Positions 53,131-62,422 are shown, numbered from the stretch's first letter. The stretch is 64,000 nucleotides of DNA from an uncultured Aquimarina sp. (GCA_947503835.1 CANNFM010000019.1:20559-84558); one strand, 5' to 3'. Made by a program: numbers and translations. The notes: generated from the sequence alone by a model not told the origin.

Positions 53131-53567
53131 CTACAGTTGTTCTTTATCTTCTCCAGTGCTAGTGGAAACTTGTTTGTCATAAATTCAAGATGCTCATCCA
53201 GGACATCTATTTCTACCTCAAGGGTATTAGTGTCTTTTTCCCCGATAAGCGTATAAGTTTCTATGGCTCCAGACCATTTTCTTGTTTCTTGATCAATAGG
53301 TTGCTCATTTCCTCCTACCACATTTCCGATATGCTTAAACTGTATGATATTATTAGGAATGTGTTTTTCGATGATACTGTAAATACCACTTTGGCCTGGA
53401 GCAAGGAAATGTACTTTACTGCCTTCTTTCCAATCATTAGTTACCGCATAAGATCCTTCAAAGAAAACGCTGGTCCATTCACGATAGGAGCGCTCATCCC
53501 AAAGTGCCTTCCAAATCGTAGATTTCTCAGCATTTATATTAACGGAAAATTTTAATTGGTTAATCAT
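53127..53567 (-). CDS. SRPBCC/AHSA1-family protein
   Basis: This 146-aa cytoplasmic protein has the SRPBCC (START-like) fold, of the Aha1/AHSA1 type. Features are the N-terminal strand FSVNINAEKSTIWKALWD, the stretch YREWTSVFFEGSYAVTNDW and KVHFLAPGQSGIYSIIEK, then the long C-terminal helix MTNKFPLALEKIKNN. Such proteins bind hydrophobic ligands. Cassette-type location is supported by the repeats on both sides; its stop lies inside repeat 5. Confidence 0.86.
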   Translation of the reverse strand: MINQLKFSVNINAEKSTIWKALWDERSYREWTSVFFEGSYAVTNDWKEGSKVHFLAPGQSGIYSIIEKHIPNNIIQFKHIGNVVGGNEQPIDQETRKWSGAIETYTLIGEKDTNTLEVEIDVLDEHLEFMTNKFPLALEKIKNNCS

Positions 53568-53590
53568 TAGTACTTGTTTTGGTCATTGCA

Positions 53591-53745
53591 GCTAATGGTT
53601 TGGCTATATACAGTTGCACCGTCGAGCCTGGTTTATCCAAAGATACCTAAACGGTGATAAATATCACAGACCACCTAAGTTGAAAAACAAGCAACTTGAA
53701 AATTGAGAGGATAGACAAGAGTAAGTAATTGGAGCCTTTGTTGGC
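53591..53745 (-). repeat. attC-like inverted repeat 6
   Basis: GCTAAT (53591) then GGTTT then GGCTATATACAGTTGC at one end; GTAATTGGAGCC then TTTGTTGGC at the other. The end is like repeat 7, where TTAATTAGGAGCCC is followed by TTGTTAGC. It is degenerate at the first box. Confidence 0.55.
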
Positions 53746-53945
53746 AACTTTTATTTTACGTATTATCATTAAGTCTAATCCAAGTAAGTCTAACTTTTGG
53801 ATTTTTATTCGTAATGGAGTTCACTTTGATATTTTCCAAAATAGACAAAATTATCTGTCAAATATCTCAGATCTTACTATAGAGTCAGTTTGAATTTCAA
53901 CAATATCATGAGTTCATCCTCCAGTAAAATTTTCAAAATCAGATG

Positions 53946-56900
53946 TTACTTTTCTTTTTTCTTACCCAATGAAACCTTATAGTCATCTATACTCCCTTTG
54001 ATCTTTAGATTGAGGTACTTTATTTTTTTGTTAGGATCTACTTCTAAAATCTCATCTTCTTGCTCTTCATTAATAGCAGCATCCTTCTTGTTTCCAAATA
54101 ATTTTTGCCAAGAAGCTTTTCTTACAGTTTCCCAAGGAATACGCAAATAATAATCGATATTTTGATTATTATCATGCGTACCAGACAATTCCATATGGCC
54201 CAAAGTAGATTCGATCGTCATAGAGGGAATATTAATCTTCCCTTTCTTTATATCTAAGCTATTTTGTAAAGTGTCAAACCGAATGTTTTGCAGGTTTTTA
54301 TCTCCCATATAATCTGAAAGCGCCAGCATTGGATCGTAATTTTTTAATCTTCCATTTAATACTTTTACGTCCATTTCTATAGTAGATTGGTCCAGATCTG
54401 GCACCATATCTGGGTATACTCTAATCTTACCTTTAATTCTAGAGGTGAGTTTCCCTTGTAAATTTTCTGAAACGAGATGGTCTTGCCCAAAATTTTCGAA
54501 TTTGAACAGCAATTTATCCAAATCAACATTATTCATAACCAAATCCGGCTGCATATAGATATGTTTTGGATCGCTACCATTAAAATACCCACTTAATCGA
54601 ATATTTCCTCCTGCAGCATCCATATGTAACGTATCTATATAAATGTAATGGTTGGGTGTTGTTCTTACATCTGCTTTGATATTTTGAAGATCTATTCTAT
54701 GGTAAATAAAGTGAGCGATATCGGCCTTAAACTGCATATCGGTAAATGGCAACTCATATAAATTGAAGGCCTCTGCATGTTCTTTTACATCTTCAGTTTT
54801 TGAACTCACCATTGCTGTGGGTTTTGGAGGACTTAAATCGAAATTGAAAAGTGCATCAAAGTCGATATAATTTGCCTTTACTGCCAGATAATTATCTCTT
54901 TTCTTTATTTGCTGATCTTCGCCCAAATAATAGTTTAAATCAAAATTAAAATTGGTGGTTCCTATTTCTCCATGAAAGTCTTTTATAACGATGTGCTCGT
55001 CTTCATAATGTATGTTTCCTCTAAAGTCATGAAAGCGAAGCGGATGCAATTTCATTTTTGTATCTAACTTGTCTAAATCCATATTAATAGAATGCAGAGC
55101 AGAATCTTTATAATGCATACCAGCTACAAAATGTAATGCCAAATCATCAAACGCTTCATGCCGATACTCTTCTGGAACATAATTTTCTCCCTTATACGAA
55201 AAGACATCTTCTAATCTTAAGGTATTTGAAGTAAGATTAATATCTAAATCTACATCTCCGTTAAGTTGGGGTTGCATCCAAAAGGCATAATCATGTATTA
55301 GCCCATCAAAATGAAAATCACTATCATCTATATACCCCGTAAAATCTATTATTTCTAAGTCTTTGTCATCTATTAACACATCGGCATGAAAATCATGTAG
55401 TTTATGCGGATAATGCTTCAGGTCTGCATATAAACTATCGATAAAAAATTCACCCTTCGGTAAATACTTAGATTCTGTAAAATCTTTCGCAGAAGCTTTA
55501 AAAGAAAGCCCCAAGCTCAGCTCTTTTATTTGTTCATCGACACCGGTTTGGGTAGTGTCTTGTTTTGAAAAACGGGTTAATTCGGCAATATCCAAATACT
55601 TGGAGGCAATATCTAAATGGGCTTCTACCGGGATGTTCGTATGATGTACAATGGAGGGTAAGTCTGAAAGAAAACCACTAATGGATAGATCTGAATTTCC
55701 CATCAACAATTCGAACTGTTTCAGGGTTGCTTCCTTGCCATTCATTACTAAATGTACATTCAAATCGTGTAAGGGAGCGGGAAATTCTTTGGTCATTAAA
55801 CTCAGGTCTTTTACAATCAATTCTGTAAAGTAGGCTTGATTGAGTTTTTGTAATGCCTTTTCGGGCTCGTCGATATCGATAATATCATGAAAATTCATTT
55901 TCAGTGAAATCTCTCCGGAGGCCTCTTGTACTTGCTCTAATTCAAAAAAGTCTGCTATAAAATCAAGATTGAAATTCGAGTTTATTTGCATATCCACTTC
56001 AGGGGATTCAAAATTCTTCACAAAAATAGAACCTTCAAATTCTCCCTTTTCCAAAGACGCCGTCATATTGGTTAGCGAAAATTCCATGGTGCTTGCGTCT
56101 CTTTTTTCTCCATTCGTAAAATGACCGTTGAAACCCATATTATCTATCTTTTTTGCTCTTTCGGTATTTTCTAAAAAGGCTTTTCCGGCTCCAAAATTGG
56201 CATTGATAAAAGGTCTGTTTCCTTTGTTAGCTGGTCCTTGGATACTAGCATTAAAATAGATTTCACCAGCATTTTTGTATTTCTCTAATACGGGTATTAC
56301 ATCTGCTGGAGCAAAAGCTATAAGCATATCAAAATTGGGCTTTGTTCCTTTTATAGAAAGGTCAAGGTCTACATCATTCTTTGTGTCTATAGAGCCTTCT
56401 AACTCAAAATCGCCATTTTCCATGACAATACCTGAGGGTTGTATGTCAAGAATGCCAGTGTATTCATTAAATACCAGGTCTGTATGAACTTCAAAATGTT
56501 TTTTATGGATGAAGGTGGTATCTCCATCTTTGATCACATTTAATTCAAAATGGGTGTCTATATGCCCAGCGATGATACTATCTTTTTGGCTAAAACCACC
56601 TTTACCAGCGTATATAAATTTTTCGACATCTGTATTCGTAGCTTCATCTAAAGTGTGGATATCTAGATTTTTAAATTTAATTCTTTTTAGATGAATATTG
56701 GTAGCCGGTGTTTCTGTTTCAGAAGTGCTGGCTAAGGAGTTTTGAATATTAGTAGTATTATTTTCATGAATCACAATATTAAAAACGCCTTCTTCTACTA
56801 CTAACGACTGAATATCATAATTTCCTTTAGCCATATCCCATAGATTAAAGCCTATGTATATGTCTTTTACATCCATGATGATGGGCGCATTGTCTTCTTT

Positions 56901-57140
56901 TGTTTCAAAAATTTGCACATCATCAACTTTTATAGAGATGTATGGAAAGTTGCCAAAAAGGGATAATTCACTTTCACCTACACTAATAAGGCCTTTGTGT
57001 TCTTTGTTTAGTGTTGCGATCTCCTCTTTAATAATTTCAGATTGGTTGCTCTGAATATACAGCATTAGGCCTCCTACTAATACAATTGGAACTAAGATTA
57101 GTACTAATAAAATTCGTTTCCAGAATTTTTTAATCTTCAA
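53946..57140 (-). CDS. AsmA-family protein
   Basis: This 1064-aa protein has an N-terminal membrane helix (about residues 9-30) followed by a long beta-rich region typical of AsmA/TamB-like lipid-transport proteins. Repeated strand patterns occur (for example GHMELSGTHDNNQ near the C-terminus). It is likely anchored in the inner membrane and spans the periplasm, with a role in envelope lipid homeostasis inferred from family knowledge. Its size and independence from the small genes around it suggest that it is not part of the cassette array. Confidence 0.88.
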   Translation of the reverse strand: MKIKKFWKRILLVLILVPIVLVGGLMLYIQSNQSEIIKEEIATLNKEHKGLISVGESELSLFGNFPYISIKVDDVQIFETKEDNAPIIMDVKDIYIGFNLWDMAKGNYDIQSLVVEEGVFNIVIHENNTTNIQNSLASTSETETPATNIHLKRIKFKNLDIHTLDEATNTDVEKFIYAGKGGFSQKDSIIAGHIDTHFELNVIKDGDTTFIHKKHFEVHTDLVFNEYTGILDIQPSGIVMENGDFELEGSIDTKNDVDLDLSIKGTKPNFDMLIAFAPADVIPVLEKYKNAGEIYFNASIQGPANKGNRPFINANFGAGKAFLENTERAKKIDNMGFNGHFTNGEKRDASTMEFSLTNMTASLEKGEFEGSIFVKNFESPEVDMQINSNFNLDFIADFFELEQVQEASGEISLKMNFHDIIDIDEPEKALQKLNQAYFTELIVKDLSLMTKEFPAPLHDLNVHLVMNGKEATLKQFELLMGNSDLSISGFLSDLPSIVHHTNIPVEAHLDIASKYLDIAELTRFSKQDTTQTGVDEQIKELSLGLSFKASAKDFTESKYLPKGEFFIDSLYADLKHYPHKLHDFHADVLIDDKDLEIIDFTGYIDDSDFHFDGLIHDYAFWMQPQLNGDVDLDINLTSNTLRLEDVFSYKGENYVPEEYRHEAFDDLALHFVAGMHYKDSALHSINMDLDKLDTKMKLHPLRFHDFRGNIHYEDEHIVIKDFHGEIGTTNFNFDLNYYLGEDQQIKKRDNYLAVKANYIDFDALFNFDLSPPKPTAMVSSKTEDVKEHAEAFNLYELPFTDMQFKADIAHFIYHRIDLQNIKADVRTTPNHYIYIDTLHMDAAGGNIRLSGYFNGSDPKHIYMQPDLVMNNVDLDKLLFKFENFGQDHLVSENLQGKLTSRIKGKIRVYPDMVPDLDQSTIEMDVKVLNGRLKNYDPMLALSDYMGDKNLQNIRFDTLQNSLDIKKGKINIPSMTIESTLGHMELSGTHDNNQNIDYYLRIPWETVRKASWQKLFGNKKDAAINEEQEDEILEVDPNKKIKYLNLKIKGSIDDYKVSLGKKKEK

Positions 57141-57357
57141 AGTAGATGTTTTTAGGGTTAGGAAAGGTGTTTGACTTTAAAGGTAACGAATTAGTATGAA
57201 AAAATATTATTTTGGAATACGATTTAGTTTTTGGCTCAACCGCATGTATTGATTAGATATTTTAAAGCCACTTCTCCTTAAAACATCGATCTGCTCAGTT
57301 GAGCCAAAAAATAAATATTCTGTGGCTTTAATTTTTAAACTTAATTTATAATTGGTG

Positions 57358-57732
57358 CTAGCCTATTACCTTTTCTAAATGCCATATTTTAGAAACTATT
57401 TGCCATCCATTTTCTCCATTAACAAAGCCAAGATGGTCTACAAATACGTTATTGTGTGCTCTGATTCTTATTTTTACCGTCGCACATGCAGGTGATAACC
57501 AATCAATCATTAAAATTTCTGCTTCGGGCTGCTGCTCTTTGCTTGCGGGCGACACCCTTCCTGCAACATCTTTGCTAAAGCTAGCAATAGGCTCAACAAA
57601 AACCTTACCTTCATCAACATCGAAAAGGCTAGAACTTTTGTGAAACACCTCGTTGAGCTTTTTAGTGTCACAATAATAAAGAGCATCGAAATAAGTTTGC
57701 ACTGCTTTTAGTAAGCCGGTAGTTGTATTCAT
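57358..57732 (-). CDS. NTF2-like (SnoaL/lumazine-binding-type) protein
   Basis: With the ATG at 57732 this is a 124-aa cytoplasmic protein with an NTF2-like fold. Features are the helix LLKAVQTYFDALYYCDTKKL, EVFHKSSSLFDVDEGKVFVE, and the C-terminal strands FVDHLGFVNGENGWQIVSK. A five-residue longer start (57747) is possible. It is divergent from a LysR regulator, across a 150-bp region with an inverted repeat, so it is the likely regulatory target. Confidence 0.84.
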   Translation of the reverse strand: MNTTTGLLKAVQTYFDALYYCDTKKLNEVFHKSSSLFDVDEGKVFVEPIASFSKDVAGRVSPASKEQQPEAEILMIDWLSPACATVKIRIRAHNNVFVDHLGFVNGENGWQIVSKIWHLEKVIG

Positions 57733-57793
57733 TTTTTGTTCTTGCATATTATTTATGTTTTATTTTTCTGCAAAACTAAAGTCCTTAGTAGCA

Positions 57794-57813
57794 CAGGTAT
57801 AATTTTTAACCTG
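57794..57813. promoter_or_regulatory. Candidate LysR-type operator
   Basis: CAGGT and ACCTG are separated by ten bases (a T-N11-A-type dyad) in the divergent region between the NTF2-like and lysR genes. The position fits an autoregulatory LysR site. Confidence 0.42.
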
Positions 57814-57882
57814 AATGATTTTAATGGTTGGCTGAAAAATTTTCAGAGATATCATAAAGAGTATTATTGTAATTTTGAACCT

Positions 57883-58764
57883 ATGGAAATAAAGTATTTT
57901 AGATTGATAAAAGCGATAGCAGAAGAAGGAAGTATTTCGAATTCATCAGAAAAATTATTTTTAACACAATCTGCTTTAAGTCATCAACTCAAAGATTTAG
58001 AAGGCCAATTAGGGTTTAAGGTATTTCATAGAACTCGAAATAAGTGGGAACTTACAGAAGAAGGTACAGAGTTGTATACATTGGGTAATACGATACTTAA
58101 AAGTATTGAGAAAAGTTTTGAGAACATCCAACAAATACAAACTGGTTCGGTTGGTAACATAAAAGTAAGTACAGAGTGTTATTCTTTTTATCAAAGTTTA
58201 CCAAGCTTTATTCAAAAAATGGGTTTGTTGTATCCCGAAATCAATGTTGATTTAATTCTTGAAGCTACACATCAACCAATTACTAAAATAGTATCAAATG
58301 AAATTGATATAGCCATAGTAACCTCAAAACCTGAGAATGATGTATTAGCAAGTATTGAGGTTTTTGAAGATGAGATTTTTGCAATAATTCATAAAGAGAA
58401 TGAATTAAATACATTAGAATTTATTGATGTAAGTAATTTCTCAGAAGTACATTTAATTATTCATTCTTTTCCATTAGAAACAGTGTCGGTTTATGAGCAG
58501 TATTTGAAGCCAAATAAGATCATTCCATCTAAAATTTCTGCTATTCCGCTTACAGAAGTGGCTTTAGAAATGGTTAATGCAAATTTAGGGGTGATGTGTA
58601 TGCCAAAATGGGCATTAAAATCGTTTAAAATCTCTGATGATTTGGTGTATAAAAGAATCGGTAAAAACGGTTTAAAAAGAAGTCATTATATAGTGGTTAG
58701 AAAGTCGGATAGAACTAAAAAATATATTCAAGATTTCATTTCGAACTTTACCGATGAATTTTGA
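57883..58764 (+). CDS. LysR-family transcriptional regulator
   Basis: With the ATG at 57883 this is a 293-aa regulator. The N-terminal winged helix-turn-helix has FRLIKAIAEEGSISNSSEKL and TQSALSHQLKDLEGQLGFKV, followed by FHRTRNKWELTEEG. The effector-binding domain runs over about residues 90-290. The upstream reading-frame extension lacks family similarity and was dropped. It is one of the few plus-strand genes in the right third of the window and is divergent from the NTF2-like gene. Confidence 0.93.
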   Translation: MEIKYFRLIKAIAEEGSISNSSEKLFLTQSALSHQLKDLEGQLGFKVFHRTRNKWELTEEGTELYTLGNTILKSIEKSFENIQQIQTGSVGNIKVSTECYSFYQSLPSFIQKMGLLYPEINVDLILEATHQPITKIVSNEIDIAIVTSKPENDVLASIEVFEDEIFAIIHKENELNTLEFIDVSNFSEVHLIIHSFPLETVSVYEQYLKPNKIIPSKISAIPLTEVALEMVNANLGVMCMPKWALKSFKISDDLVYKRIGKNGLKRSHYIVVRKSDRTKKYIQDFISNFTDEF

Positions 58765-58797
58765 ATGAAGTAGTTTTTAACTTGGGGGTAACGTTCC

Positions 58798-58979
58798 GGC
58801 TATGGTTAGTACGGGAATTAAAAGTAGTGAACTTTCGATTAAGCATTTAGCCAAAACTTTTTATTTTGTTTTATCTTTTTTGTTATAAAGCCAAATTAAA
58901 AAGATTTGGTGGACTTGGTTTAAAGCACCCCACTTTGGGTTAAGCACCGAAACAGTATTAATTAGGAGCCCTTGTTAGC
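58798..58979 (-). repeat. attC-like inverted repeat 7 (long type)
   Basis: GTAAC (58798) then GTTCC then GGCTATGGTTAGTAC. The other end on the opposite strand gives CTAAC, AAGG, GCTCCTAATTAATACTG. The centre has TTTTATCTTTTTTGTTATAA and GCCAAATTAAAAAGATTTGG, as in the other long copies. The CPBP gene's stop (ANKGS, stop) is inside it. Confidence 0.68.
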
Positions 58980-59768
58980 TAATGTTATTTTTTTAATTCC
59001 AATATACGATACTCCTATTCCAAAAATAAATAGCAACCAATAAATTATATTGTAATTCAGTCCGTAACTCCATTCATAATAAGACTTTCCATAGGACACT
59101 AATAACAACCAACTTAAATTGCCTAAAAAGTGTAAGATTATCGTGTAAAAAATGTTTCTGGTTTTATTATATATTAGGCAAGCTATAATTCCAAAAATGA
59201 ATGTAGGTAGCAAGTTTCTATAGCTTGGTAGATGGATCAAAGAGAAACAAATACTCGAAACAAGTATTGAAACAGTTAGTGAGTGTTTTTTTAATACTTC
59301 TCCGAATAAAAACTTACGAAAGAAAAGTTCCTCGAATATTGGTGCAATTATCAAAACTGATATTCCGCGATAAATAATGGACAAGTTCGAACTTTCGGAA
59401 AATTCCAATGGTTTTAATTCCACACCACTGAGATGGTCATAAATTTTACTAAAATCAAATAATGGTCGGTCAAAGAATTGAAGTCCAATGGCTATTAAAA
59501 TTAAATAGAGAATAAATTTTGGTTTTATACTTTTTACTTTTTCAATTCCTTTATTAAAGTTGAAGATAGTTCTATAAGACAAGTAAAAAACTATGAAGTA
59601 AGCAATTACAGTCGGTATTCGATCTGTTATTCCGAAATAATGAATTAGACTGTCGTCATTTAAAGAATCAGTTACTTTTGGTTCTATAAACTCATAAACT
59701 CCTAGAGAAATTAGCACTTCTAATCCCAATAATAAGGCTGTAAGTAAAATTGCTTTAAGAATGTTCAT
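58962..59768 (-). CDS. CPBP-family intramembrane glutamic endopeptidase
   Basis: This 268-aa membrane protein has about seven helices and the CPBP (Abi/CaaX protease-like) motifs. The glutamates and arginine are at E146, E147 and R151 in FEELFFRK, the second motif has H179 in CFSLIHL, and the third is H213-FLGN217. Such proteases process lipidated or leader peptides in the membrane and some confer self-immunity to bacteriocins. The final codons lie in attC-like repeat 7. Confidence 0.88.
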   Translation of the reverse strand: MNILKAILLTALLLGLEVLISLGVYEFIEPKVTDSLNDDSLIHYFGITDRIPTVIAYFIVFYLSYRTIFNFNKGIEKVKSIKPKFILYLILIAIGLQFFDRPLFDFSKIYDHLSGVELKPLEFSESSNLSIIYRGISVLIIAPIFEELFFRKFLFGEVLKKHSLTVSILVSSICFSLIHLPSYRNLLPTFIFGIIACLIYNKTRNIFYTIILHFLGNLSWLLLVSYGKSYYEWSYGLNYNIIYWLLFIFGIGVSYIGIKKITLANKGS

Positions 59769-59780
59769 TTATAATTGCAC

Positions 59781-59944
59781 ATAACGCTATAAGTATGTGT
59801 CGTAGCAGAGCAAAATGTTACCCAGCTATCGACTTATCTGCGCAGATTTTATAACTTTCACTCAATAAAATCTTTGTGCCATAGCAAATATACAAGAACC
59901 TTTAGGTTATCACTTAACTGCTATGACATCATACTTGGTGTTGT
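59781..59944 (-). repeat. attC-like inverted repeat 8
   Basis: ATAAC (59781) then GCTAT then AAGTATGTGTCGTAGCAG. The other end on the opposite strand gives ACAAC, ACC, AAGTATGATGTCATAGCAG. One extra base in the stem resembles an extrahelical base. It is the same subtype as repeat 10. Confidence 0.75.
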
Positions 59945-60609
59945 AACACGTTTTTTTGTTGATCGAGCCATTTTAATGCAATAATTTTAACTTTGTCACG
60001 ATAGAAATTTCTCCACTCAGATTTTACATTTTTACTTTTCACACCATTAGTCAAGTACTCCATTTCAATTCCGGCCTTTATGCCTTTTTTATAAAATTCA
60101 GAATTGTACTCTTCTGCGGATTTTATCAAATCTTTTAGGTTAGATTCCATCACCTTTTTGTTATCAGATTTTGATTTAATGAATTCTTGCATAATTTCTA
60201 TGCGTTCATCTTTAGATAATCTCGGAATGAAAATATGAGTATCATAATTTTTCTCATTTGCTATTATAGCTTCTTTTATATCTCGTTCTTCATCTTTGTC
60301 AAGTCCAGAATTATATTCGGATTTACATTCTGATACTAATGAATAATCAAACATATGAACTCCAATAACTTTTAAGTCTCTTTTTCTTAGATAGAATGTC
60401 TCATTCATAGAGGCAAAGGAATACGAAAAAGCTGAAATCAAAAATTCAATATCAGTATTAGCTTTATTATTATCTTTTTCGAGTACAGTTATATTACTAG
60501 ACTTAGGAAGAAGAAATGATGGATAAAGAGAGTATTTTCTAATTAAGATACCAATTAAAACAAAGAGTATTATTATAATTAATAATATGCCAGGTAATGG
60601 ATTTGTCAT
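59929..60609 (-). CDS. Hypothetical membrane-anchored protein
   Basis: This 226-aa protein has one N-terminal membrane helix (GILLIIIILFVLIGILI) and a soluble part that is largely helical and charged. Features are LKVIGVHMFDYSLVSECKS and a stretch with the pattern KDERIEIMQEFIKSKSDNKK. No family is recognised. The C-terminal LQHQV is encoded by attC-like repeat 8, which supplies the stop codon. Confidence 0.68.
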   Translation of the reverse strand: MTNPLPGILLIIIILFVLIGILIRKYSLYPSFLLPKSSNITVLEKDNNKANTDIEFLISAFSYSFASMNETFYLRKRDLKVIGVHMFDYSLVSECKSEYNSGLDKDEERDIKEAIIANEKNYDTHIFIPRLSKDERIEIMQEFIKSKSDNKKVMESNLKDLIKSAEEYNSEFYKKGIKAGIEMEYLTNGVKSKNVKSEWRNFYRDKVKIIALKWLDQQKNVLQHQV

Positions 60610-60632
60610 TCAATCAAATTTATTTTCAGAAT

Positions 60633-60706
60633 GTTTAGGATATATAGTTACCATGATAATTATATATCCTAAACCTTCGAAATATAGTTACAAAAGGTAA
60701 CTATAT
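60633..60706. repeat. Two adjacent perfect hairpins
   Basis: TTTAGGATATATA (60634-60646) pairs with TATATATCCTAAA (60661-60673), and ATATAGTTAC (60682-60691) with GTAACTATAT (60697-60706). The two share the core TATAGTTAC. They lie upstream of the hypothetical membrane protein gene, so they may be a leader structure or terminator. Confidence 0.6.
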
Positions 60707-60922
60707 ATTTTTTATACCCATAAAGATCAACAATCCAACTCACATTTATTACGACTTTCCACATTCGCCTAATTTTTTTAAAATGATATTCCGAGTAGAG
60801 GTAACGGCAGACTAGGTATACGGATTTAAGGTACAAATCCGGGTCATCTGGGTACTAGAAATTGGTTCTTGGGAGGATTTAATCCTTTTTTGTGTAAAAC
60901 ACTAATTATCAGACATGTAAAT

Positions 60923-61116
60923 AGCTCTCGCAGGGGTGCGAGAGCTCGTTGCATACTATACAAATAGCTCTCGCAGGGGTGCGAGAGCTCGTTGCATACT
61001 ATACAAATAGCTCCTGCAGGGGTGCGAGAGATCGTTGTATACTATACAAATAGCTCCTGCAGGGGTGCGAGAGATCGTTGTATACTATACAAATAACTCC
61101 CACAGGGGTGTGGGCG
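60923..61116. repeat. Tandem 43-bp repeat with hairpins, five copies
   Basis: Copies start at 60925, 60968, 61011, 61054 and 61097, each exactly 43 bp apart, with no spacers. Each contains a stem of the form CTCTCGCA, GGGG loop, TGCGAGAG, followed by CGTTGCATACTATACAAATA. The fifth copy changes two stem pairs with compensatory changes (C-C-A in place of T-C-G matched by the partner strand), so structure is conserved over sequence. No ORF spans it. Confidence 0.92.
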
Positions 61117-61121
61117 ATATT

Positions 61122-61313
61122 TTATAGTATTTTGTATGCTGTGGTATATGTTCTACTAGTGAGAGGGTTGTGGTGGGGTGGGGATTGAAAAATCAAAGCC
61201 ATATACATCGTAAACAATAGTATTGTAATAATGACCACCCAAAAAGTCCATTTTGTAAATTTATTTCGGTTAATCGAAGCCGCAATATCTCTTATAACGC
61301 TATAACCTAACAT
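61122..61313 (-). CDS. Possible small membrane peptide
   Basis: This 63-aa reading frame has one strong membrane helix (TFWVVIITILLFTMYMALIF) after a polar N-terminus (MLGYSVIRDIAASINRNKFT). It lies on the minus strand like the genes around it, between attC-like repeat 9 and the tandem hairpin repeat, where a cassette gene is expected. It has no family and could be chance. Its C-terminus touches the fifth hairpin copy. Confidence 0.38.
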   Translation of the reverse strand: MLGYSVIRDIAASINRNKFTKWTFWVVIITILLFTMYMALIFQSPPHHNPLTSRTYTTAYKIL

Positions 61314-61375
61314 CTTTTCTATTGTTTATTGCTTCATTCAAAATACAATTCTTTATATTTTTTCGAGTAATGATG

Positions 61376-61566
61376 ACAACGTCCCGTATAAGAAACGTAG
61401 GGCAGGTGATAAGCACTTTCGTTTCGGTTTATTACTGAGCTAAATATAAATTTTTTGCTTTTATCTTTTCTACTATAAACGCCAAATTTTATATTTAGCG
61501 GACTTTATAAATATTCACAGACCTTTCGGAAAGCACAAACACACTATGTTTTTTATACCGTGTTGT
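61376..61566 (-). repeat. attC-like inverted repeat 9 (long type)
   Basis: ACAAC (61376) then GTCCC then GTATAAGAAACGTAG. The other end on the opposite strand gives ACAAC, ACG, GTATAAAAAACATAG. The centre has TTTTATCTTTTCTACTATAA and GCCAAATTTTATATTTAGCG as in repeats 7 and 11. Confidence 0.76.
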
Positions 61567-61572
61567 AAACAG

Positions 61573-62328
61573 TTATTTTATAGCTCTAATGAGATTTTCT
61601 TTAGCTAATTCTAAGATTTCGTGTAATTTTTTTAAAGTAATTTCCTCTGCGTTATTAAAATCAACTAAAACATGGTCATATTTTTTAGGATATTTTTCCT
61701 GTATTGCATCTCGGATAAACTTCACAGCAGGTCTTAAGTGACGATATTCTCCATCAATTTCGATTGAGGATTTATATATTGCGCAGAATAGACTATTAGT
61801 GTTTGAATCATTACATATTCGATTGTCGTTTTTATTCCAAACATCATTAGAATCAAGTAGTTTGATAGTATTCTCAATTATCTTAACCTCAATTTGACTT
61901 GGTTTAAACCAGTTACCTTGCAATTGGGCATCTTGAAAGTTAAATTCTTTTATAACAATTGGAAGTATTATAGTTCCATCTTCAAAATTTCCAGCATAAT
62001 ATCCATCTGTATATTGAATAAGTGTTGCAATTCTATTAGGTTTATTTGGCCATGAAATTTCAACAAATCGTTGAATAGTATCATTTTTTATTACAGTAAG
62101 TTCTTTAGCGGGTTTTCCATAAGGAGCAAGAATTATGCTAGTCAAGGCTCTTCCATTTTTAATTATGTTATACCTTCCTTGATGTACTTTTCCGTTGTCG
62201 TCTGTATAAGTTCCGAACCAAAGTTCTTCTTTTTGAGCAAAGACATTACTTGAGAAAAAAATTAAAAGAAGAAAAAGAAATAGATTAGAATAAGTTGTTG
62301 ATTTGATTTTTTTGATTGAAGAATTCAT
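61573..62328 (-). CDS. Exported hypothetical protein
   Basis: With the ATG at 62328 this is a 251-aa protein with a signal peptide (residues 1-32, ending NVFAQ). The mature part opens with beta strands (LWFGTYTDDNGKVHQGRYNI) and has a later helical half with HLRPAVKFIRDAIQEKYPKK. No family is recognised. It lies between attC-like repeats 9 and 10. Confidence 0.7.
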   Translation of the reverse strand: MNSSIKKIKSTTYSNLFLFLLLIFFSSNVFAQKEELWFGTYTDDNGKVHQGRYNIIKNGRALTSIILAPYGKPAKELTVIKNDTIQRFVEISWPNKPNRIATLIQYTDGYYAGNFEDGTIILPIVIKEFNFQDAQLQGNWFKPSQIEVKIIENTIKLLDSNDVWNKNDNRICNDSNTNSLFCAIYKSSIEIDGEYRHLRPAVKFIRDAIQEKYPKKYDHVLVDFNNAEEITLKKLHEILELAKENLIRAIK

Positions 62329-62422
62329 GTTTTTATATTTAATAGGTTGATTAAACATAAGAGTTCTTTTAAATCAAATTGTTACAGTTTGGCATGTAGA
62401 GGAGAGGTTTCTGATAATTGTG

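Noticed and set aside
60780..60900. tRNA-like segment with CGGATTT...AAATCCG
   Set aside because: Only one arm could be formed; there is no acceptor stem or anticodon arm, so it is not a tRNA.
60923..61116. CRISPR array
   Set aside because: The 43-bp units follow each other with no unique spacers and contain hairpins in an order typical of REP-like repeats. No Cas gene is nearby.
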